Shown: positions 7,814 to 13,124 of the stretch, one piece after another
How positions within the stretch are numbered: position 1 is the stretch's first letter
Layout of the letters: every line of letters starts with the position of its first letter
Source: an uncultured Bacteroidales bacterium
Lineage (GTDB): Bacteria > Bacteroidota > Bacteroidia > Bacteroidales > UBA932
Reading direction: 5' to 3'
Assembly (NCBI GenBank): GCA_937899055.1
Contig: CALBPX010000105.1
Coordinates: forward strand, 1-14,560
DNA: 14,560 bases
Translations under genes and position numbers: made by a program
The notes under the pieces: model-generated
Told to the model about the DNA's origin: nothing
Seen by the model: only the letters and a program-made list of their open reading frames with translations
The model's database searches: none

Positions 7814-8358
7814 TATTTCTGAAGATGTTCTGGACGTTCCTGGTGATTGGAGTTTTCACCTTCGGCGGCGGATACGCCATGCTCTCCCTGATTCAGGATC
7901 AGGTGGTTATGGAGAACGCCTGGATAACCGCCGAGCAGTTTACAGACATAGTGGCCATTTCTCAGGCAACACCGGGGCCGGTAGGAATCAACATTGCAAC
8001 CTACGTAGGCTACACGGTGCCTTTCAATATGGGCTACAGCCCTCTGGCCTGCATCGGCGGAAGCGTCATTGCTACAATTGCCGTAGTAATACCGTCGTTT
8101 GTCATTGTCCTGGCAATCTGCGCCCTGTACGAAAAGGCCAAAAAGAGCAATCTGTTCAAATCGCTGATGAAAAACATCAGGCCTGTTGTAATAGGAATGA
8201 TAGCCGCAGCAGCCGGCATCTTGATTACCCCGGCAAACTTCTTCCACTGGAGCAGCTGGCTACTTCTGGCCGGAGCGTTCATCAGTTGCAAGTTCCTGAA
8301 AGTAAATCCTATATGGGTGATTCTGGCCGGTGGCCTCATCGGGCTGTTGATCTATTAA
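7810..8358 (+). CDS. CHR-family (chromate transporter) half-protein, second subunit
   Basis: A 182-residue integral membrane protein, the partner half of the CHR transporter. It repeats the family signatures: FTFGGGYAM (16-24), SQATPGPVGIN (51-61, the canonical form) and NIRPVVIGMI (122-131), with hydrophobic segments near 8-25, 78-105, 122-141, 148-162 and 167-182. Paired short-chain CHR proteins are thought to form a heterodimer with the halves in opposite membrane orientation (family knowledge). It overlaps the first subunit by 4 nt and has a good ribosome binding site. No terminator reading in the plus direction was seen; the hairpin after the stop has its T-run on the other strand. Confidence 0.9.
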   Translation: MIFLKMFWTFLVIGVFTFGGGYAMLSLIQDQVVMENAWITAEQFTDIVAISQATPGPVGINIATYVGYTVPFNMGYSPLACIGGSVIATIAVVIPSFVIVLAICALYEKAKKSNLFKSLMKNIRPVVIGMIAAAAGILITPANFFHWSSWLLLAGAFISCKFLKVNPIWVILAGGLIGLLIY

Positions 8359-8388
8359 AAAAAAGCCACCGAAGCAACTCCAGCGGCT
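8357..8388 (-). terminator. Rho-independent terminator of the HdeD-like gene
   Basis: On the minus strand a 10-bp stem including G-U pairs (arms 8388-8379 and 8373-8364), a 5-nt loop and eight T follow the HdeD-like gene. The T-run overlaps the stop codon of the convergent CHR gene, so the two units end on the same few bases. Confidence 0.75.
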
Positions 8389-8401
8389 AAATTCTCCATA
8401 T

Positions 8402-8587
8402 CTGATTCTCAGCGATGTAAGCACCCTCAGCACTCTCAGCACATTACTCTCCGCTACGGGTAAACTCCCTGCGAGCCTCATCCTCCTCAGCGATGTCAGT
8501 GCTCTCAGCACCCTCAACATTACCCTCCGGCTCAGCACCCTCAGCATTACCCTCCGCCTCAGCCTTCTCTGCGCAACCCTCCGGCTC
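8402..8587 (-). repeat. Degenerate Glu/Gly/Ala-coding repeats at the end of, and just past, the HdeD-like gene
   Basis: The last 47 codons of the gene are built from units such as AEGAEPEGN and VEGAES. The same repeat DNA continues beyond the stop codon: the motif gtaatg recurs 76 nt apart and acatcgctg 78 nt apart. The gene's stop therefore lies within repeat DNA. Confidence 0.65.
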
Positions 8588-9181
8588 AATGGCCTCAACC
8601 ACAATCGTCTGCTGATTCTGCCCCATCTGCTCGGCCTCCTGCTGAGCCGCAGTCCTTAGACGCTTGGCCAAAGCCCTGACCTTGAACGACATCCACACCT
8701 CCGACGCCCCCAGCAGCATCAAGCAAATACCGAACACTATGCAAAGGACATATATGTTGTACTTTGGAAAGAAGCAGAAAACTATGCCGCCCACCAAAAC
8801 CAGAGCCGGAACCAGAAAGAACCAGAAACGGCCCTGAATGCCCTTGGAATTCCGTACAGACACATACAACTGCAACAGCCCGTACAAAACCAGCAAGATT
8901 CCAAGCACCAGACCTATGAACTCCATAAAGAACCCGGTCTTAATCAGAAGAAGCAGACCCACAATCAAGAACAGAACTGCACTTGAAATTGAAATCAGGC
9001 TCATACCCTTAAGATCCATGTACGAATTTGTAGAAAGGCCATAAACCACAATAATCACGGCAGAAAGAATCATGAAGACGCCCAACGCCTTAAGCAAAAT
9101 TTCGCCGGCCTGGTTAGACCAGATAACAAGACAGAGGCCCACCAGAAAAACAAATATGCCCCTTAAAATACTACGTACCAT
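8444..9181 (-). CDS. HdeD-like (DUF308) membrane protein with acidic repetitive tail
   Basis: A 245-residue inner-membrane protein. Six hydrophobic segments (about 6-21, 28-48, 61-80, 84-107, 119-138, 142-163) form the core typical of the HdeD/DUF308 family. HdeD itself was linked to acid resistance in Escherichia coli; the role of Bacteroidota relatives is unknown. After the last segment comes a basic stretch (VRALAKRLR) and then a cytoplasmic-type tail, rich in Gln and then in Glu/Gly/Ala repeats (199-235). The tail is not part of the family fold. Translation past the TAA would continue the same repeat type for 18 codons to a TAG at the terminator, so the present stop looks secondary. No convincing promoter was seen in the 176-nt gap upstream; it may be read through from the glycosyltransferase gene at 9358-10281. 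Confidence 0.75.
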   Translation of the reverse strand: MVRSILRGIFVFLVGLCLVIWSNQAGEILLKALGVFMILSAVIIVVYGLSTNSYMDLKGMSLISISSAVLFLIVGLLLLIKTGFFMEFIGLVLGILLVLYGLLQLYVSVRNSKGIQGRFWFFLVPALVLVGGIVFCFFPKYNIYVLCIVFGICLMLLGASEVWMSFKVRALAKRLRTAAQQEAEQMGQNQQTIVVEAIEPEGCAEKAEAEGNAEGAEPEGNVEGAESTDIAEEDEARREFTRSGE

Positions 9182-9202
9182 ATACTTGACTGTTTAAATA
9201 TT

Positions 9203-9353
9203 TTCACCCTCAACCCCATCAATCAGCATCAATCAACCCTATTCCTCCAATCCACACCAATCAGCATCATCAACCTCACTCCCCCAACCTCATCCTCAAA
9301 GCAAACTCCTTAATCTCATCAATCAATGCAATCCTTCAACCTCCCAACTCCCC
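9203..9353. repeat. Guanine-poor intergenic DNA with a 12-bp direct repeat
   Basis: The plus strand has about five G in some 150 nt and is made of C/A/T words such as caatca and cctc. A 12-mer (caatcagcatca) occurs at 9220-9231 and 9258-9269. The minus-strand RNA leading into the HdeD-like gene would therefore be almost free of C. No gene is seen. Confidence 0.55.
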
Positions 9354-9357
9354 AAAG

Positions 9358-10281
9358 TTAAGCATTCTTTGAGAATTTGAACTGCGCATCCTTACGGATT
9401 TTCCGGCGGTTGACCAAATACAGCCCCCAGCCGAAAGGCAAGGCCAGAACCGTCATCAGTTTCCTCGGCGATTCCCTCAGGAAATGCTTGTTGCCGGAGC
9501 GGATAGAATGGCTCACATAGTGAACATTCAGCATGAACCTGCGTTTGAAAGACTTGGTATGCTGCATGTCGTACTTGCGGAAATGCGCAAAACCCCTGGG
9601 GTTGTTCCAATACTGCTTCCACATGCTGAACGACGACCCCTCCGGCTGATACTCCACGTTCACCATCACCTTGTTGCAGACCAGCAGCCTGTAGTCCTCG
9701 TCTATCATGTTATACAGCAGCGCCAGCCCCACATACCGTTCACCCTCAAACAACGGGTACGGAGGATATTTCCTGACAACCTCCGTCCTGTAAACCAGCT
9801 TCTTATCGCCGCTGCCACCATGCAACTCGTAATAATCGCGGAGAGAAGTCTCCTTCAAGTCTGCCGGAAACTCCGTTCCTATCAGCCTTCCGGAAAGATC
9901 CGCATCAAGCCCTATAATTCCGGCTATTCTGTTTTTATTTTCATCGCGATAATTATTCTTCCAGAAAGAAACTATTGTTTCCACCGCATCATCCGGCATA
10001 AAGTCGTCGGAATCTATGCAGACGTTGAGCTCCGTGCCGATGTTGGCATAGGCAGTATTGTGCGCCCCATGCATTCCCTGATTCTGCTGATACAAATAGC
10101 GAATCGGAATCTTTCCTTCCAACACCCAACCTTCTACCATCTCACGGGTATTGTCCGTAGAGCCGTCGTCCACCACCAGCCACTCAAAGTCCTTGGAAGT
10201 CTGCCTGAGCAGGCTTTCATAGGTGCGGCCAATCGTATGCGCCCTGTTATACGCCGGAGTAAAAACCGTAAGTGTCTTCAT
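9358..10281 (-). CDS. GT2-family glycosyltransferase
   Basis: A 307-residue single-domain GT-A enzyme that should move a sugar from an activated nucleotide donor onto a glycan or lipid acceptor at the cytoplasmic face of the membrane. The motifs are complete: VFTPAYNRAHTIG (6-18), DDGSTD (38-43), QNQGMHGAHNTA (67-78) and the metal-binding DSDD (90-93). The C-terminal 100 residues are basic, with a short hydrophobic stretch (VLALPFGWGLYLVN) that may touch the membrane. The start ATG opens directly on the domain. It stands alone: the gene upstream ends with a terminator at 10368-10396, and no other glycan genes surround it. Upstream DNA has a 14-bp direct repeat and no perfect promoter match. 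Donor and acceptor cannot be predicted. Confidence 0.88.
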   Translation of the reverse strand: MKTLTVFTPAYNRAHTIGRTYESLLRQTSKDFEWLVVDDGSTDNTREMVEGWVLEGKIPIRYLYQQNQGMHGAHNTAYANIGTELNVCIDSDDFMPDDAVETIVSFWKNNYRDENKNRIAGIIGLDADLSGRLIGTEFPADLKETSLRDYYELHGGSGDKKLVYRTEVVRKYPPYPLFEGERYVGLALLYNMIDEDYRLLVCNKVMVNVEYQPEGSSFSMWKQYWNNPRGFAHFRKYDMQHTKSFKRRFMLNVHYVSHSIRSGNKHFLRESPRKLMTVLALPFGWGLYLVNRRKIRKDAQFKFSKNA

Positions 10282-10292
10282 ATCGGAAACTC

Positions 10293-10325
10293 AAAACAAA
10301 TCGGGAGTCAAAAAACAAATCGGGA
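10293..10325. repeat. 14-bp direct repeat upstream of the GT2 gene
   Basis: The word aaaacaaatcggga occurs at 10293-10306 and 10312-10325, a 19-bp period, just before the GT2 start codon. It lies in the probable leader or promoter region. It could be an operator pair or a simple duplication. Confidence 0.5.
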
Positions 10326-10367
10326 TATAAAGATAACAAAGATTTGCGCTCAAACCACTTAACCCCT

Positions 10368-10396
10368 AAAAGAAAGAGCCCGGCAAAACCGAGCTC
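10368..10396 (-). terminator. Rho-independent terminator of the CDC-like gene
   Basis: On the minus strand GAGCTCGG and CCGGGCTC form an 8-bp stem (one G-U) around TTTTG, followed by TTTCTTTT. It ends the CDC-like transcript 43 nt after its stop and separates it from the GT2 gene. Confidence 0.85.
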
Positions 10397-10438
10397 CATT
10401 CTTCTGAAGGTTCATAAAGAATTCCTTTCAAACCTCTG

Positions 10439-12094
10439 TTAGTATTTACCCTTAGCCTGATTGATGAGGCCCACAGGAGAATTTCCCCCAACATATACCT
10501 TACTTCTGGTGTCTCCCTTAACCTGGATGTTAACATCTCCGCCACAAGCCACAGGATCAACATAACCTTCAATAGCCTGTTGCCAGTCTTTACCTGAATA
10601 AGGTTTTCTTCTCACACCAAAATATATATTTCCGTCAATATACTCGTTGGAAGCAAGCGGAACGCTTATGCTCCAAGACTTTTTGATAGAACTGCCATTT
10701 CCACCAAATTCTTTTTCGTATGTATGCAAAGTAGTATTGCGAGTTATCTTTCCGTTATTGACAGTCAGTGTCCTATACATGAACTTAGGCTTTACTCGCG
10801 ATCCGGCAACACCATCCACGGCCGTGCTTACCCTAAGGGTTACTACTTTAGGATGTTTAACGTACTTAACATCGTAGTACGAGCCCGAAGTATGACGCTG
10901 GCAAAGCCTTCCAGAAGCAACAAAAACTGTCTTAAGAGATAGAGGAAGACCTTGGTTCTGAGCACTGATGTTGAATCCGGTCTTGTCGGTAACTTTCTTT
11001 AGAGTGCTTTTTACGGTAGCTTCGTTTTCAGTCATTCCGGAGACAATACCCTGAGGGCCTCCATATACGAACAAACGTTCTTTCTTGTTTGTGGTATTCT
11101 TTGTAATGTCAGATTTGCTATTAACGCTGGAGCCCATGTAAGAAGCATCCACAGAAGCGCTGAACTTAAAATCGCTTGCTTCGTAATCTGTAAAATGATA
11201 GATTCGGCAACCGTAACTCATGTCGGAGACATAAGCCAGATGATACTTTTTCATAGCGTTCTCAACCTGTTCTGCAGTTGTATTACTTCCGAACAGACTT
11301 GTAATATCACCATTGAGAGGCTCAACATGAACTGTATAGTAAATCATAGAAAGATCCTCAAAGTGAGTGATTTTGGAATTGCTGGTAGTGGTTGAGGTAG
11401 ATGCCTTAAGTTTTGCCCCGGCATAGTTGACGTCGCAACCTACATCAATAGCCATTTTCTGGTTGCTTGTATAATCCTCTGAGATATAACCAGAGCGGGC
11501 CGGCTGATGATATCCGCTGCTGTAAGCCTGACGGACAAGAGTCCTGATAGCTTCCTGAATTCCCGAATAGGAATTTTCTGCCTCAACGGAGTTCTTGCCT
11601 CCCGTGTCAATATCAAGAGTAACCTTCACACGGCCATAACCAAAACTTGTAATAGGAGTTGCATTACCATCGCGTAAGTCTGAATTAACATAAACAAGAC
11701 ATCCCGGATAAAGGCTCGTTCCCTCATTGCAGAACAATTCTGTACTCGGCTGATCAGTTACATCAATTTTTTCGCTTCTAAGTTCCAGCAAATCACCTCC
11801 CGCAATAATATACTGAGGACTCGCGGCTTCGTTAACAGTTCTGGTAAGCTCAGCTACAGAGTCTGAGTTCTCATACTTTTGCAAAACACTGCGGATAGAG
11901 GCAGTCTTGTTAGTATTACTACTGGAAGAGCCGCTTCTGTTGTCCCTCTGGGTAGTTTGATCTTTCTGGGTAGTTTTGGTCTCTTTTTTAACCGCATCTT
12001 TTATCTGCTGTCTGTTAAGGACCTTCTTCTGTCCAAACGACGTTCCGACAATCATTACGGCAATGGCCGTCATAAGTAAATACTTGAGTTTCAT
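10439..12094 (-). CDS. Secreted cholesterol-dependent-cytolysin-like (thiol-activated cytolysin family) protein
   Basis: A 551-residue exported protein with the fold signatures of the cholesterol-dependent cytolysin (CDC) family. A type I signal peptide (MKLKYLLMTAIAVMIVG) is followed by a Gln/Thr/Ser-rich linker (23-66). Matches to pneumolysin-type proteins run in order: SLYPGCLVYV (127-136), IYYTVHVE (251-258) after a probable first membrane hairpin (213-248), AYVSDMSYGCRIY (287-299), a second hairpin region (305-340), the conserved Gly-Gly turn FVYGGPQG (342-349), QGLPLSLKT (381-389) and SGSYYDVKYV (403-412). A domain-4-like end is present (about 405-536). The Trp-rich undecapeptide is replaced by VRRKPYSGKDW, and the Thr-Leu cholesterol pair is not seen, so cholesterol binding by the known route is unlikely. 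This fits the CDC-like antibacterial proteins known from Bacteroidota. No partner or immunity gene is obvious nearby. Confidence 0.85.
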   Translation of the reverse strand: MKLKYLLMTAIAVMIVGTSFGQKKVLNRQQIKDAVKKETKTTQKDQTTQRDNRSGSSSSNTNKTASIRSVLQKYENSDSVAELTRTVNEAASPQYIIAGGDLLELRSEKIDVTDQPSTELFCNEGTSLYPGCLVYVNSDLRDGNATPITSFGYGRVKVTLDIDTGGKNSVEAENSYSGIQEAIRTLVRQAYSSGYHQPARSGYISEDYTSNQKMAIDVGCDVNYAGAKLKASTSTTTSNSKITHFEDLSMIYYTVHVEPLNGDITSLFGSNTTAEQVENAMKKYHLAYVSDMSYGCRIYHFTDYEASDFKFSASVDASYMGSSVNSKSDITKNTTNKKERLFVYGGPQGIVSGMTENEATVKSTLKKVTDKTGFNISAQNQGLPLSLKTVFVASGRLCQRHTSGSYYDVKYVKHPKVVTLRVSTAVDGVAGSRVKPKFMYRTLTVNNGKITRNTTLHTYEKEFGGNGSSIKKSWSISVPLASNEYIDGNIYFGVRRKPYSGKDWQQAIEGYVDPVACGGDVNIQVKGDTRSKVYVGGNSPVGLINQAKGKY

Positions 12095-12160
12095 AGTATA
12101 AAAGTATTGAAGTTAGAATTAGATTCAAATCTGTCTTTAAGTTCCGGTTCAAGTCAGAGA

Positions 12161-12191
12161 CAAATTTAACAAAATTTTCTCATCAAGCAAC
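12161..12191 (-). promoter_or_regulatory. Promoter for the CDC-like gene
   Basis: On the minus strand TAAATTTG (12168-12161) fits TAnnTTTG, and GTTG (12191-12188), one mismatch from TTTG, lies 19 nt upstream. The expected leader is about 60 nt and A/T-rich, with no Shine-Dalgarno site. Confidence 0.5.
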
Positions 12192-12296
12192 CCTCTCCGC
12201 AAAAAAAATACCACTAAACCCCACACACCGCCTTCCCAACATCCACCACCATCAGCCACCTCTTTCGTATAGGTTAAATCCGTCAATGCCCGGAGT

Positions 12297-12479
12297 TTAC
12301 CTGTCGCTGAGGAAAGACCTCAGCTGCCGCTTCACAGTCTTGCGGTCATATTGCTTCTTGCTCTTGGCCACACGAGTAGGCCTGGTAGAAATCAACTTTC
12401 CGAACTGTTCAATTTCCAACTGCCTGTCCACAGCCTTCACCGCCTTAATCACCGAACGTATTTTCCTCTTCCTTTTCAT
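12297..12479 (-). CDS. Small basic protein, 60 residues, unknown function
   Basis: A 60-residue, strongly basic protein that opens with MKRKRKIRS and is rich in Lys and Arg throughout. Residues about 31-48 carry ISTRPTRVAKSKKQYDRK, which resembles a recurring motif I associate with small Bacteroidales proteins of unknown function; this is memory and not a search. There is no signal peptide or membrane segment. The charge suggests nucleic-acid or ribosome binding (inference only). The ATG at 12479 is chosen over a GTG two codons upstream. It lies 202 nt upstream of the CDC-like gene in the same direction, but that gene has its own promoter. Its own promoter is probably at 12704-12734, giving a leader of about 220 nt with a hairpin at its start. 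Confidence 0.55.
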   Translation of the reverse strand: MKRKRKIRSVIKAVKAVDRQLEIEQFGKLISTRPTRVAKSKKQYDRKTVKRQLRSFLSDR

Positions 12480-12621
12480 AACCACCGCAATTTACTAAAA
12501 GAATTTCGTTGGATGAATTGCCCCCAAAAAACATAACCGCCAAAAGCGTGGCTATCGACACAGACAGATAGAAATTTGGACACGCTGCTGAACGGTTGGA
12601 GCACCTCCCATCGGTTAGAGG

Positions 12622-12670
12622 GAAAAAATAAGGCACATAGATATCTATTAGAGGATAAATATCTATGTGC
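12622..12670 (-). terminator. Perfect 12-bp hairpin followed by a T-rich run (terminator or attenuator)
   Basis: Arms 12633-12644 and 12659-12670 are perfectly complementary (GCACATAGATAT), with three more pairs after one mismatch and a 6-nt loop. On the minus strand the stem is followed by CCTTATTTTTT. It sits about 30 nt after the predicted start from the promoter at 12704-12734 and before the small basic gene. It could stop incoming transcription, attenuate the small gene, or end a short RNA of about 75 nt. Confidence 0.55.
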
Positions 12671-12703
12671 TCTCACTTGCTATCGTTTCTTTCTACGACA
12701 CTG

Positions 12704-12734
12704 CAAATATATGGAAAACATTCAAATCAACAAG
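12704..12734 (-). promoter_or_regulatory. Promoter match reading toward the small basic gene
   Basis: On the minus strand TATATTTG (12711-12704) is a full -7 match, and CTTG (12734-12731), one mismatch from TTTG, lies 19 nt upstream. The start would be near 12698, far from the ATG at 12479, so the leader is long. Confidence 0.45.
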
Positions 12735-12954
12735 CATTTTAACTTTTATACCCGGGAGTTTGACTCTATAGTTTTTCTTTTTTTGGGCTCACCTGCAAAG
12801 TTCCGTGGTAACATCATGACAGGAATGCGCTGCCGGACCGCCCGTTCCTGGAGCAAAGCCGGAGAATTGTCCGATTTTCTGACTTCGGCCTATCCATCCA
12901 GCTGCCAGTCTCTTGCCGCCTGCTATGTTTCTTATTGATACACAGTTTATTAAA
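12735..12954. other. Unassigned DNA between the small basic gene and the lipoprotein gene
   Basis: No gene is supported here. The right part (about 12785-12930) is GC-rich and codon-like in several frames, but no frame has a start plus a recognisable product. On the minus strand 47 codons are open from 12889 to 12749, ending at a TAA (12748-12746), with no start codon before an internal Met pair. It could be a decayed gene end or non-coding DNA. Confidence 0.4.
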
Positions 12955-12989
12955 CAAACATCCCCCGTACCTGTGGACGGGGGTGTTTG
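12955..12989 (-). terminator. Strong 13-bp hairpin, possible terminator of the lipoprotein gene
   Basis: CAAACA/TGTTTG and CCCCCGT/ACGGGGG form a 13-bp stem with one bulged base and an 8-nt loop. On the minus strand it is followed by TTTAATAAA, a weak T-run. It lies 135 nt after the lipoprotein stop codon. Confidence 0.45.
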
Positions 12990-13038
12990 CATATTTAGCT
13001 TACACGCAGTGCCTTGCATTGTAGAGCGTCCGTTTCTT

Positions 13039-13119
13039 CCGGGCTTCGCCCAGGTGTTGATTGTTTGATGCGGGCCGCATAAAGCAGCCCGCTCCGTCAT
13101 GCCCGGCCTGACCGGGCAT
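13039..13119. repeat. Three GC-rich inverted repeats just past the lipoprotein stop codon
   Basis: From the stop codon outward the repeats are: ATGCCCGG with CCGGGCAT around a 5-nt loop (13099-13119, perfect 8 bp); GCGGGCCGC with GCAGCCCGC around ATAAA (13070-13092, 9 bp with one G-U); and a small GGGC-TTC-GCCC hairpin (13041-13051) with flanking pairs. None has a good T-run in the minus direction, so they are not simple terminators. They may be a REP-like element or the downstream hairpin of a DGR target. Confidence 0.6.
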
Positions 13120-13124
13120 CCCTT

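Noticed and set aside
9484..10362. Open frame of 292 codons on the plus strand over the GT2 gene
   Set aside because: It overlaps the minus-strand GT2 gene with its full set of motifs and has no family signature of its own.
12445..12636. 63-codon minus-strand frame with one hydrophobic segment
   Set aside because: It needs a GTG start inside the hairpin's downstream T-rich region and overlaps the better-supported small basic gene. A tiny membrane peptide cannot be excluded but is not supported.
12746..12889. 47-codon minus-strand stretch ending in a basic, protein-like sequence (LPRNFAGEPKKRKT)
   Set aside because: No start codon is in frame before an internal Met pair and no family was recognised. 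It is mentioned under the unassigned region as a possible gene remnant only.
12576..12938. Open frame of 120 codons on the plus strand in the unassigned region
   Set aside because: Part of it translates the palindrome at 12633-12670, there is no promoter or ribosome site, and the product is not recognisable.
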